The position numbers were made by a program, and so were the translations under genes. Positions 54,510 through 64,000 of a stretch of 64,000 nt of DNA are shown one piece after another. Position 1 is the first letter of the stretch. The number at the start of each line of letters is the position of its first letter. Source of the DNA: Echria macrotheca (taxonomy: Eukaryota; Ascomycota; Sordariomycetes; Sordariales; Schizotheciaceae); assembly GCA_030411725.1 (NCBI GenBank), contig MU839828.1:620001-684000 (forward strand). The letters are read 5' to 3'. Below the pieces are notes generated by a model, which searched no databases, was not told where the DNA came from, and worked only from the letters and a program-made list of their open reading frames with translations.

Positions 54510-56231
54510 CTACGGTCGCTTCTCGCGATGACTCGACTCGTGGCTGGGTCGCTTTCGGTGGTGAGTATGCTCGTCCACTTTGACGGCTCTCCTCCCTGGG
54601 CGAAGGACGGCCGATACGATTGCCCCGATGATGCTCAGCAACGTCAAAACAAGCGAATACAATCCAATCAACAGGGCCAGAATCTCGGCGGTCTCGTGAA
54701 GCGGTGGCCGCGCGAAGTCGAGCGGGGTGTCGTTATTCGGCCCCTGTCTCCTGATGGTCAACTCGGCGCAGGTGATGGTGACCACCAACAGAACCGCCAG
54801 AAGGATGGCCCACGGGATGTTCCAAACGGTGAAGTGGATCGGCGATGTGGTCCGCATGTAGTACCGGTGCTGGATCGTCCGCGACTCGGTGTGGTGCAAG
54901 CAGCCCAGAATCTCTTGGGAATGCAAGCCGCGAGCACGTCGCGAGTAGCCGGGCTTGTTGCGGACATTATACCCAAAGTCGCTCTGGCCCGTCTCGACCG
55001 ATTGCCGTCCCCGTCCCTTGCGCTTCCTGTCCCTTCCCCAGCTCGCCATGCCGACGATAGACGGTCCGAACAAGCCGGCGAGCAGAATGAAGAGCGCCAC
55101 GGCGGTGGTGAAAACGGCGAAAATGCACATGATGACGGTCCAGACGCGGAGGAAGGTGACGAAGCCGCTGTCGGCAAACGGCTTCTTGGGCGCGAATACG
55201 AAATAAACCGTCGGGACGTTGTCGCAGACTCCCGGCTTGTTGCCGTTGTGCAGCAACGGCCAGTTGAGCGCCGCGGTGCCGAACATGTACATTGACCAGA
55301 TCAGGAGGCCAAGTGCTGCCGTGAGCTGGTCCTTGTAGCTGCTGGTAATCAAGAAGTGCCAGATCGCATGCTTTGCCGGTCTGTTTTTTCGCTTGATGCT
55401 GAGCTCATCAGCGGCGATAAGGGCCACTGCTTGCTCGGCGGCGCGCGCGTCGGCGATGGACATCTGCGAGTGGACTAGGGCCGCGACGTAGAGATCCCGC
55501 AGTTTGTCGACATCTTCACGAGTTGGCGCCGAGGCGATCTCATCGATGAGATCTTGGTTGTACACGGTCGTGACGACGCCCCCGTCGGCGGTGTACTCGG
55601 CTGATCGGCCTTGGTTGTCCTGAACGTCGATCTGCTCGTGCCAGTGCGATACAAAGTGCCGCACAGAGTGGCTGAGTGCTGCCTGGGCCTCCTCGAGGTC
55701 GTCTTCGGCCTCCTCGGCTGCGGCGTAGAGGGCGAAGGCCTTGAGCACGTCTATATACGCCCGCGCCCGAGCCACGTCCAGACGAGTCACCGCTTCTCCT
55801 TCTCGACGACACTTCTGTAGACGCTCCCGAACCTCCTCATCGGATTTGGTGATGACGGTCCGCTGCTCGATGACCAGCGCTTGTCGGAAGAGGACAGTGA
55901 ACAGGAAGTAAACCGGGTACCACAGAATCAGCTCGATCAGAACGGCGTAATCGATGATGATCAGGTTGAACGCGACGACGTTAAGCATCATGGTAATAAA
56001 GAGGGCCAGAGCGAGAATTCCCCATGCACCGTGCCAGAATCGGAACTGCTTGTCGATGCCGAAGAGCACGGCGATGATGGCCGCGGCGTAGAGCAGGTAG
56101 AAGCCGACCCGGATACCCGTTCCGATGAGCATCTGGTCGCCGAAGATGTGGCATGGCTGGAACGAGGTGACGGCACTCAACTCGTCAGTGCCGACGAAGC
56201 CGGTGCTCGTAACACCGACGAAGTACCCCAT
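54510..56231 (-). CDS. Multispan fungal membrane protein of unknown function
   Basis: An intronless frame of 573 codons with ATG at 56231. The N-terminus has a short luminal stretch with two Cys-containing segments (FQPCHIFGDQMLIG), then about four hydrophobic spans (GFYLLYAAAIIAVLFGI; WGILALALFITMMLNVVAF; DYAVLIELILWYPVYFLFTV). A soluble acidic helical region follows at about 130-280. Further spans are LTAALGLLIWSMYMFG, FAVFTTAVALFILLAGLFG, IPWAILLAVLLVVTITCAEL and two near the end (LALLIGLYSLVLTLLSIIGA). The C-terminus is basic and His-rich. I recognise no transporter signature. It resembles lineage-specific integral membrane proteins of ascomycetes. Confidence 0.82.
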   Translation of the reverse strand: MGYFVGVTSTGFVGTDELSAVTSFQPCHIFGDQMLIGTGIRVGFYLLYAAAIIAVLFGIDKQFRFWHGAWGILALALFITMMLNVVAFNLIIIDYAVLIELILWYPVYFLFTVLFRQALVIEQRTVITKSDEEVRERLQKCRREGEAVTRLDVARARAYIDVLKAFALYAAAEEAEDDLEEAQAALSHSVRHFVSHWHEQIDVQDNQGRSAEYTADGGVVTTVYNQDLIDEIASAPTREDVDKLRDLYVAALVHSQMSIADARAAEQAVALIAADELSIKRKNRPAKHAIWHFLITSSYKDQLTAALGLLIWSMYMFGTAALNWPLLHNGNKPGVCDNVPTVYFVFAPKKPFADSGFVTFLRVWTVIMCIFAVFTTAVALFILLAGLFGPSIVGMASWGRDRKRKGRGRQSVETGQSDFGYNVRNKPGYSRRARGLHSQEILGCLHHTESRTIQHRYYMRTTSPIHFTVWNIPWAILLAVLLVVTITCAELTIRRQGPNNDTPLDFARPPLHETAEILALLIGLYSLVLTLLSIIGAIVSAVLRPGRRAVKVDEHTHHRKRPSHESSHREKRP

Positions 56232-57193
56232 CTCTGCGTATGACGGGGTTTGAAACTGTGATTGATGTTGTTTGTTGTTGTAGTTGTATTACACAACCCC
56301 AGAAGAGGCGTGATGGCGGAGGTGAGTTTAGCCAGGCCAAGCAGTTGAGAGAGAAACAATTAACGGTCGGGCTTGCAGGCGCAGACGCTTGACATCAATG
56401 ATCCCCGCCTGATATGCGAGTCCGGACATGGAGGGGAGGAAGGAAGACAAGCACAAGGTGGCAGACGGGCAGACGGTGTTGACGAAAAAGGCTTGCATTG
56501 GTGCTGGCAGCAGCGATGCCGGGCCGTGCATATCGTCACCAATAATGGTTGGGAGAGAAGCGTGTGACGCATGCAGCCCGACGGACGAATGCACGCTGGC
56601 ATGTCCAGGTGTGCGCTAGTCGGTCAGAGACAGTCGACTGTCAGGGCGGAAGCTCGTGAGGGCCGCGATCATGGGGTTGGCCGAGGTTGGGTATTGGTGA
56701 CAGTTGCCTGATCAGCAGTGTCCCGGTCAATTCGAGGTGATGGAACCCAACCACCCCGCTGCACGTCTCAGCAAGCCACCATCAGACAACTCACCGCCGG
56801 CACGGACCCACTCGGCGCCGATGACACAGCCCGGCCCTCTGGTTGGCTCGGCCCGTGGTGGGGTCGCATTCGGGCCACCCTTTCAGCCCATCAGAGGACG
56901 CCACGGGATGCCGTTCAGGAAAAGACGGCGACGGCAGGGCTAGCTTGCCCCGCCCCTCTTCCCGAGCCAGATCTTGTGCGGGTGGTGTCAGGGCCCTCAC
57001 ACGGTACGTCACGCCAAGCTTTGTGGACAGCTCGTGCCTGAGCTAGTCGTAGTCGCCGACTACCTATGAAGCTCCCCTCCCGGTCTCGGGAAGCGCGCGA
57101 GTGCCTCTTCTCTGCCACACCTTGGTGTTTAAACTCTGAGCTTTTTTTTTGTTATCGACATTTGGTCAGGTATTGTGTCGCAGAAGCTCCACG
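56232..57193. other. Divergent promoters of membrane and GPI-protein genes
   Basis: 962 bp between two divergent starts. Overlapping GC-rich frames on both strands look like chance. No repeat or RNA gene seen. Confidence 0.4.
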
Positions 57194-58532
57194 ATGGGCT
57201 CGCGCGGGTTACTTACACTCGCTGTGCTCGGCTTGCTGCAGCTATGCTTGGCACAGCACCACCACCTCTTCTACCGATGGAACAACCCGTTCGACAACCT
57301 CCCGATGAGTGATCGTCGCCGGCAAACGCCGGAAGGATACCACCCCGAGTTTGGCACTTGCGGCAGTGGAACGACTTGCGAGAACGCATGCGGAGGGAAC
57401 TGGATCACTTGCAAGGCGTCGACGACGCTGTCGTTGTTCTGCTACAACAAAGTCGATCTCGGCCAGGAATGCTGCCCGAACGAATCAGGACGTGAGTATG
57501 AAGTCACGAGGAAGACGGGGACATTCTGACATGTTCGCCAGGGGCTTGCGATCCTGGGTATTATTGCGCTTGGAACACATTTGGCGGGAAAGTGTGGTGC
57601 TGCAAAAATGTGAGTGCCTGAATCTGAGCTAGTTCCGTCTGCAACTAACCGCCAAAAAGGGCCAAAATCTCAAAGAATGCGGTGTCTGCCCCGAAGAGAT
57701 CGTTAGGCCAGGTTGCTGCGGGCCGGATTGTAACTCGAACAATACGAGTAGCACCACGACGGTAACGACGACTGAGACATCCTACACGCCTACTTACACT
57801 ACCACGACCACCACGACTCAAAATGGCGGCGGTTCGGCGACAACCACTGCTACCACAACCACGACCGTTACCAGTCCGGGTCCAGGGGAGGAGACTACAA
57901 CCACAACCACAACCGTTACCAGTCCCGGTCCGGCAGAGAAGACCACTACTACAACAACCACCTCAACCACCACCTCAACAACCACCTCAATCACCACCAA
58001 ACCGACCACCTCAACAACAACCACCACAGTAACGAAGACGGGACCGTCGGTAGTGACAGTGACAGACTACAGCACAATATACGTAACAGTCACAGCACCG
58101 CCCGGCACAATCACCGTAACAGCCTATTCCACAATCAGCATCACCGTCACCCAGCCCTGCTGCACAACCTCACCCTGCAAACCAACAAAACCAACTAACC
58201 CCCCCGAACCCACCTCGACGCCATGCAGCACGGATTCCTGGCCCGAGAAGGGACATCCCGGCGGTCCCGGCGGGTGGACCGAGGCAGCGCCAGATACCCA
58301 ACCACAACCCGGACATGCGGGTGCGTGGACGGGCGACTACGGCCACTCGAGCACGCCCGGTCCTAAGTACGTCGTTGCTGCTGGTGATTCTGCTAGTGCC
58401 GAGCAGACGCCTAATCTGACGGTTTCGTCGTCTTCGTCTACGTCAACGGTGGCGGTTGTCACGTCTGGAGCGGGCGGGGTGGCTGTGAGTGGGTTGGCGT
58501 TGGGGTTGGTCATGGCGGTTTTACTTTTGTGA
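57194..58532 (+). CDS. GPI-anchored Thr-rich cell-wall protein with Cys-rich head
   Basis: Exons 57194-57491, 57542-57609 and 57660-58532 give 412 residues; introns are GTGAGT...GCCAG and GTGAGT...AAAAG. A signal peptide covers about 1-20 (MGSRGLLTLAVLGLLQLCLA). A Cys-rich domain (about 50-160) follows: FGTCGSGTTCENACGG, DLGQECCPN, ACDPGYYCAWNTFGGKVWCC and VRPGCCGPDC-like segments. A Thr-rich, presumably O-mannosylated stalk (about 165-290) includes two copies of a 48-nt repeat starting at 57864 and 57912 (TVTSPGP units). A TDYSTIYVTVTAPPGTITVT motif typical of fungal wall proteins is next. The C-terminus is a GPI signal: small residues (SGAGG) and a hydrophobic end VSGLALGLVMAVLLL. Location plasma membrane or wall; role unknown. 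The head resembles Cys-rich effectors or adhesins. Confidence 0.87.
57864..57959 (+). repeat. Two-copy 48-nt in-frame tandem repeat
   Basis: ACCGTTACCAGTCC occurs at 57864 and 57912, and the 16-codon units after it read TVTSPGPGEETTTTTT and TVTSPGPAEKTTTTTT. The repeat lies in the Thr-rich stalk of the GPI protein and keeps the frame, so copy number could change stalk length. Confidence 0.8.
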
Positions 58533-59874
58533 TCGACTTTTTTTTCTTTTGTTTTACCGGTTGTTAACTTGTTGGTATCAAGTGTTATCGGGAGTGAGAT
58601 ACCTACTTTAATGATGATGATGTGCACATAGTGGTGGTTTGGGAAGGGTCGGCGGGCAGGGCTGGGAGGGGGACTGGTTTTGGATACCCATAGATGACTT
58701 TCTTCACCAGATATAAGGTAGTTGCGTAATGATATGGTTGAGTTTGACGAGATGAGTGCCTGCCTGCTTGATCCAGTGTTTGTTGCGCGGCAGGGAGATT
58801 CTCGTTTGAGAGAGCTGAGAACCAAAAGGAAATGGGCGCACACAGGTAGGTAGGTACCTGTACCGATCACTTCAAATCTTAGGTAGATTTGAACTTTTCA
58901 AGTGGGATATTGGCGATATTCACCAGTTTGTCGGACCGTACGGGGAATAGATGTGTGTGTCAAGATTCTGTTTCTGATTAATCTACACTCCAACAGCCTT
59001 GTGTTCTCCTCGCTGCATTAACCCAACCTTCCTCGCCCAGCTGGAAGCAAAGCCAGTTCGTTTCGCGCGTCTCCGCGTCCCACTTGAGCCCCCTTTTTTG
59101 GACGTTCGTGGTGCGCTTGAGCCGGCTAAGGAACTCACCGCTCCATCCGGTGTTGTACTATCCCCCCTTACAAATGCAAAAAACAAGACTGAAAATCAAG
59201 CGAAAAAAAAAGGAAAACAACAACATGAACTTGGAAAAATGCAAACAACAAAACGCTCGCAACTAGAGGGTGGGTGATAAAACGGCATCCATCCGAGGCA
59301 TATCATCCGAGGTATCCATCCGAGGCAGTTTGGTTCCAAGAATCTGAGTAAACATGAGAGAGTCTAGACCAAAAGGGGACCGAGTGGGACCTGGTAAGAT
59401 GGACATGCTGCATATTGTCTCCATATTGGCAGGTTCCAGCTCGTCAGTGACAGGGCAAATCGCGCATGCGACCTGTTTGGATGATGCTCGGGAGGGCTCT
59501 TCAGGCGGTTAGAGAGCATGATCTCAGATTCCAAGCCTGGGGTCTGGCGTCGACCCGAGGAATTGAAGGGCACTCCAAAGGCTCCACAAAAAGAAAAGAA
59601 AAATATGCCGGAATAGGCAAAATCCGTCGACGTAGAGAGCCTATCGACGGATACACATGGTCCAAAAGCGTCCCTACCGTCATGTTCCCCCTCTGTAGAG
59701 TACGGAACAGGTGTAATCTAGCCCAAGAAGGCATCCATGGCCCAGGTGCCACAACTCGTAGCGCCAGCATCTAGAGTTCGTTAACGCTAAGGTTAGCTAG
59801 GGGGTGACTTCTGAAGGAGGAGCTCGATACACATACTGCCAAAGGCGTGACCGGGAATCAATACGGAACATGTG
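58533..59874. other. Long intergenic region with a small ATCCGAGG cluster
   Basis: 1.3 kb between convergent genes. Three copies of ATCCGAGG occur at 59291, 59305 and 59318. A-rich tracts follow near 59.2 kb. No gene supported. Confidence 0.4.
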
Positions 59875-60381
59875 TTACAGCTTCGAGGGGTATGATTCCG
59901 CAGGTTGGAACCGCGCTTGGTTGGGGCCGTGGCGAGCCGTCCCCCGCAGGCAGTTTTTGATGGCATCGAATGAAAGTGCCTGCAGACTGTCTTCAGACTG
60001 ACTGAGAGTTCTCTCAGTGGATTCAAGGGTGTTATGAGCGGTCGCGGAGTCATTCCCCATCTCTTCGCTGTGATGAGGCGCTGGTTTGGCGATGCTGTGA
60101 GTGCCCTGGGGCCCTGGGATACTGCCCATGTCATCCGGACCTTGGCAGAAGACCTGATTCTCCAGTTCGTGTTGGACCAGCATGTCGAGTTCGGGCAACA
60201 CTCTTTCCAAGATTTCGTCAAACAGAGCTTGTACCCTGCTTTTCGACAAAGTGCCATCTGATGAAGCAACGGCGCCGTTCGCAGCGTGGTCAAAGGTAAA
60301 TGAAGTATGGGCCGACAGGGAATGCCGCATTTTGTTCGCAGCAGGATGGGTTTTCGCGGGAGTATGTTCGCAAGCGTCCAT
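59875..60381 (-). CDS. Hypothetical protein (168 aa)
   Basis: The frame is open from 60396 but the first ATG is at 60381. The protein is soluble and polar. It has a His/Ala-rich start (MDACEHTPAKTHPAANK) and a predicted amphipathic, Leu-rich helix in the middle (KSRVQALFDEILERVLPELD, continuing DMLVQHELENQV). That helix resembles the dimerising or coiled-coil part of some regulators. The second half is Ser/Glu-rich. A competing minus-strand frame covers the same DNA without such structure. No family recognised; could still be chance. Confidence 0.45.
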   Translation of the reverse strand: MDACEHTPAKTHPAANKMRHSLSAHTSFTFDHAANGAVASSDGTLSKSRVQALFDEILERVLPELDMLVQHELENQVFCQGPDDMGSIPGPQGTHSIAKPAPHHSEEMGNDSATAHNTLESTERTLSQSEDSLQALSFDAIKNCLRGTARHGPNQARFQPAESYPSKL

Positions 60382-61162
60382 GTGAGCTGTATACACACTT
60401 CGACAGACGCTGTAGGAAGGATGCGCTGAAGGGTTGCTAGTCAGCTAATGAACCTGCCGGGCTAAGAAGATAGCAGTATTCGTTGAGAAGCTGGGCAGGT
60501 TTCTGTCGTCCCCGGAGAGTATGTCTTTTTCAACGTTGCGGCGATGCGTCGTGCGTGGCATGCAGTTGAATATAACTCCAGCTCAAACTTCACCGCGCTT
60601 GTTTCGGGTACGTATGGTCTCACCGAAAGCCATTGTGCAGAATTTGGGGAAGGCTGCGAGGCACAATGCCTGCTGACGTGGAAAATGCAAGGTGGGCATG
60701 GTGCCCGCAGACAACACAGCGGCTTTGTGCCAGTCGCAGGGCGAACGATTGGGCATTTCTGAGCCGGCGCGGGGCGAGCGGGACATGATCCTCCAATAGC
60801 TTTTGGAGCCTCGAATGCTCCTTCCGTGCTGGGCATCAAGCCCTGCTATGGCATCATGCCAGTGCTTCCCGTCATTTCCGACTCTGGAGTAATGAAAGTT
60901 CGATCGTCTTTATTGACTCCCCGAGTCCATCTCATGACGCTGCCCGAGAGCTCATCGAACCCAGGGAAGAGAGCCGTGTCGGCATACAAATTGCCCGAGA
61001 CTGCTATCGCGACTTAGATGACTTGACCATTCAACGATTCAGGCCCACAGAACAGAACAGAACAGAGCCAGGCACCGACCCTAGGTGGGCATGCCACCTT
61101 GACAGGAACGGTTTCCCTTGAGCTGACAACCACAGACCCTAGCCCAGGAACGACCCCCAAAA
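60382..61162. other. Intergenic, divergent promoters
   Basis: 781 bp between the hypothetical gene and the helix-turn-helix-like gene. Short frames only. A run of AGAACAGAACAGAACAGAGCC near 61.05 kb is a minor direct repeat of five bases. Confidence 0.4.
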
Positions 61163-62114
61163 ATGGAGGACCACGAAGATCTACTTTGTGTTCCGTGTAT
61201 CGGATGCGGACGCATGGACCTCGAGCACGGCAGTGCGTTCACATGTGCGCACAACCATCCATTCTCCTGGTCAGGAAGCAGTATCGAGGACACCGCGGCG
61301 ATCGACCCTCAGTTACTTCACTTATCGGAGTCGCTCCCTGCGACCACGACTGTTGACGAGATATTGGACGAGACTTACCAGATTCCATCCGGGGGGAGTG
61401 CTTTTGATTCTGCTTTGCATGCCAGTGGTGGCTATCATCCCGGCCATGTTCTGGACAGCCCACTGCCGACGAGGTACGAGTCCCAGGTCACAGCCCAAGC
61501 GGATCCAACGGACTGGAATGTTATCTCTTCTTTTTCTGCTCTCCAGGGCCCATATTACACCCAGGAAAGTTCTGAGGATTACATTTCGACCGCCGGTCCA
61601 AGTGGTCTTGATTTGTTAACGGATCGTGTTCCCTCCTCCCTGGCGGATTCTTCTCCGGCCGCGGATATCTTTTCGTCTCATTCAATGTCCCCGCAGTCTT
61701 ATCTCTCGCCCGAAGACACCACGATGCAGCAGCAGGAGCTGCTAGTGAATCTCCGGCAACAGGGAATGAGGTTCGAAGCAATCGCCGAGAGAATGCGGAT
61801 GGAGTTTGGCGTCGACCTTACGGCCAACGCTCTGGTCAAGCGGTACCAAAAGCTTCAGAAATCAAAGAACGCTTCGTTTCTGGTGAGTGTCGTCCGCTGC
61901 CCAACACCCCTGGGCGGAGTAATCTAACATCTGTAACCCACCGCAGCGCCTAGCTCTTGCCACTGCGCGAGCTCTTCCCGACATGAAGGCGGCCATGAAG
62001 CGGGAACTGGGCGATGGGATCGAGACGGAGGCAGAGATGGCCGAGTTCGAGAGACTTCTGGAAGATTTACCCCGCATCATGCAGAACCGATATCTGCGCA
62101 AGAGGAAGCAATGA
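61163..62114 (+). CDS. Putative DNA-binding protein with CxxC knuckle and helix-turn-helix-like region
   Basis: Exons 61163-61882 and 61947-62114 join across a 64-nt intron (GTGAGT...CGCAG) to give 295 residues. The N-terminus has a Cys pattern (LLCVPCIGCGRMDLEH, then FTCAHNH) that could form a small zinc knuckle. The middle is Ser/Pro/Asp-rich and probably disordered. Residues about 192-237 read QQELLVNLRQQGMRFEAIAE, followed by RMEFGVDLTANALVKRYQKL; this has the IAE...TANALVKRY shape of Myb/homeodomain-like trihelical domains in fungal regulators. The C-terminal exon is helical and charged and ends RYLRKRKQ, a possible nuclear signal. A transcription-related role is inferred, not shown. Confidence 0.72.
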
Positions 62115-63268
62115 CCACTCCCTGCTGGATTCTGGCTCGAATTTGGTCAATACTAACAAAAGGCAAGTGCCTGAGGGTGGTGAGGGTCGTCTTCCCGGCC
62201 CTTCCGTCCCTCGCAATTTCGCTCGTTCTTCTCTCCTTCGTTCTCTTCGTTCTTTTTCCTCTCGTTTGTTTGTTTTCTGTCGTCGGTCATTTCTATCCAA
62301 CCTTTTCTATGTTGCGGAATTGATGCATTTGATTCGGGTCCGGGTTGTAAACAACACGTCTTCGAGGACTCCGCGGGCGGCTTGCATAATTTGGGCTGCA
62401 GTACGGTGAGACCATGAGTCCACGTTTGGATTTGATTGTCGGGAATTCAAGGTAGTGCAGTATATATGCTGCTCGTTATTTCACCTTTTGCCGGCAACAT
62501 TTAGTTTCTCTTGCTGGTAGGGTCTAACAAGGCGTGTAAGTAGGTTGGGGTGGGGGAAATGGGGAAGAATCAATCTCGGCGGAAAGGGATTTCATTCCGT
62601 TGGCGCTTCATCACCAACATTAGGTTTTGGCGTTTCCTGTTATTTAATGCCTTATTTATACATCCATATCCTTGGTCACAAACCTTCCAGGTGAATCTTC
62701 CACCGATAGAATTGTTTTGATGTGATCAACTTTAGTACGCTATCAAGGTTTCGGTTCTTTTAACTGTCTTCGACACAAAGGAAAGCCCTCCTATGATCCG
62801 ATGAGGGATGAGGGATTCCCCCGTGTTGAGTAACTAGGTACCCAGATAGGCAGCCAACCCCCAAGTCTATTCCTACACAGTAACCGGTAGCTTGTCAGTT
62901 AGCTAAGCCGGAACGGGGAGCACGAAGCAGGCAGTAGTAGAAGGAAAATCACGGTTGACGATTACGATGGGGTCCTCCTCGGGAACGATTAACACAGGAC
63001 AGATACGATCAAACAAGCGCCGTTGCCGGGTGCTTATTTCGCTAGGTTCGCAAAGCATGAGGTTCATAGGATTGTTCTCCCTCCTGTCCTAATCATGTTC
63101 CCTTCTCTGTGGTGGGCCGTCACACGAAATACCGGAAGCGGTTAGCGCTTTGCAAATTCCATTGGCCTTGGCGACAATTCACAACACGCGCAGGCACCAA
63201 CTTCACGACTTCTGCCATTTCACCATCGCGACTTCTGCCACCGTAGTCGACGGTGTCCACAACCCGAA
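62115..63268. other. Intergenic, antiporter promoter
   Basis: 1.15 kb between two plus-strand genes, with C/T-rich tracts near 62.2 kb. Nothing else recognised. Confidence 0.4.
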
Positions 63269-64000
63269 ATGGCCGCCCACGGAAGCGGACGGTTCCTCGC
63301 ATACCATGAACCAGACATCATCGCCATCCTCACCCTCCTTTCGTTCTTCATCTTCCTCGCCATCTCTGAGTGGCTCGCCGATGCGACAATTCGTGCAGGC
63401 CTCATTGGTCAAATAATTGTCGGCATCATCTATGGCGTACCCCTCGCCAACATCATGGCGCTCGAGTGGCAAGAGACGTTTCTCGCCCTCGGATACATTG
63501 GTCTGATTCTCATCATCTTTGAAGGTGCAGCCCGTCATGGTACTCCCGACTTTCTTCTAGCAGCTAACATTATAGAGGTGGCCTCACAATCCGCCTCGAT
63601 CTTCTCCGCCAGAATTTCGTCCTCTCCGTCATCGCCGCTCTCCTCGGCGTCCTCACACCCATCGCGCTGTCCTTTGCCCTCTTGCATGCCGCCTTTGGTC
63701 ACTCGGCGCTGGAGGCCTTCATCGTAGGCACATCGCTCTGCTCGACGTCTCTCGGCACCACATTTGCAGTCCTCTCTACCGCTTCCCGTGGCATCGACTT
63801 CTCGCAGACCCGCATTGGCACTGTTCTCGTCTCCGCAGCCATCATCGATGACGTCGCCGCGTTGGTGCTGGTTAGCGTCATTCACCAGCTTCGAGACCTG
63901 GCCAACGGCAGCGGAGAGCTCGGGTGGATTATCGGACAGCCAATCCTTGCCAGCGGACTGCTGGGAGTTGTCACGCCCATCGTGGCTAAGTTTATCCTCG
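63269..64000 (+). CDS. Cation/proton antiporter (CPA2-like), 3' end outside window
   Basis: Monovalent cation:H+ exchanger of the CPA2/KefB-like group in the plasma or an organelle membrane. Exon 1 is 63269-63524 and exon 2 starts at 63578. The intron (GTGCAG...TAGAG) must end at 63577, because the nearer TATAG acceptor gives the wrong frame. The joined reading LILIIFEGGLTIRLDLLRQN is the diagnostic helix/loop motif of these antiporters. Later TSLCSTSLGTTFAVLS and VLVSAAIIDDVAALVLVSVI provide the ion-binding region with the paired aspartates (IIDD). About 226 codons are visible and the frame is open at the window edge, so the C-terminal half is missing. Confidence 0.9.

Noticed and set aside
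59291..59325. Three ATCCGAGG copies as a CRISPR-like or regulatory array
   Set aside because: Only three 8-bp copies with 13-14 bp spacing; minor local repeat, and CRISPR is not expected in a fungal nucleus.
61120..61200. 5S rRNA or snRNA gene in the 61 kb region
   Set aside because: No match to the conserved 5S internal control region or snRNA motifs could be seen here or elsewhere in the window.

Overview
The window is 64 kb of nuclear DNA from a filamentous ascomycete (Pezizomycotina, most likely a sordariomycete; this is inferred from gene content, not from a phylogeny). The signs are: GC-rich coding DNA; one to five short introns per gene (mostly 45-80 nt, GTATGT/GTAAGT/GTGAGT donors and CTAAC/CTAAT-like branch points); a Zn2Cys6 regulator; a HET-domain protein with ankyrin repeats; NACHT/NLR remains; and many secreted Cys-rich or Thr/Ser-rich wall proteins. 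I rebuilt 27 protein-coding models by joining reading frames across introns so that phase was kept at every junction. One tRNA gene is present.

Layout. 0-12.8 kb: an MFS transporter cut by the left edge, a MATE transporter, an agmatinase-like enzyme with a signal peptide, a convergent Zn2Cys6 factor, a small NIF3-C-terminal-like protein, a small secreted 10-Cys protein, a nuclear-looking hypothetical and a secreted tyrosinase. 14.7-19 kb: a CorA-like two-helix membrane protein that carries a probable frameshift, an imperfect terminal-inverted-repeat element, a secreted Ser/Pro-rich protein and a small hypothetical. 19.8-24 kb: a large HET-ankyrin protein ending in a ZZ-like finger, an initiator tRNA-Met gene and a near-perfect 45-bp inverted repeat. 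24-27 kb: a cupin and an aminoglycoside-phosphotransferase-fold kinase, convergent.

27.4-32 kb is the most unusual part. Two related AIG1/GIMAP-like P-loop GTPases are transcribed divergently from one 505-bp promoter region. One ends in a Gln-rich, glycine-zipper-like hydrophobic tail. The other carries four tandem ZZ-type zinc fingers, each interrupted by a phase-1 intron at the same place. With the HET-ANK-ZZ gene about 5 kb to the left and a decayed NACHT gene about 5 kb to the right, this looks like a fungal allorecognition/innate-immunity neighbourhood. That function is inference.

32.9-48 kb: a PSD-like decarboxylase with a GGSD cleavage site, the NACHT relic, a hypothetical, and housekeeping genes (the P5A ATPase Spf1, mitochondrial malate dehydrogenase, and a metallo-beta-lactamase-fold hydrolase). 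49.5-64 kb: a 1,343-residue secreted protein with alternating PAN/apple-like Cys modules, a multispan membrane protein, a GPI-anchored Thr-rich protein, a hypothetical, a helix-turn-helix-like protein, and a cation/proton antiporter cut by the right edge.

All splice sites are predictions from phase and consensus; no transcripts were available.
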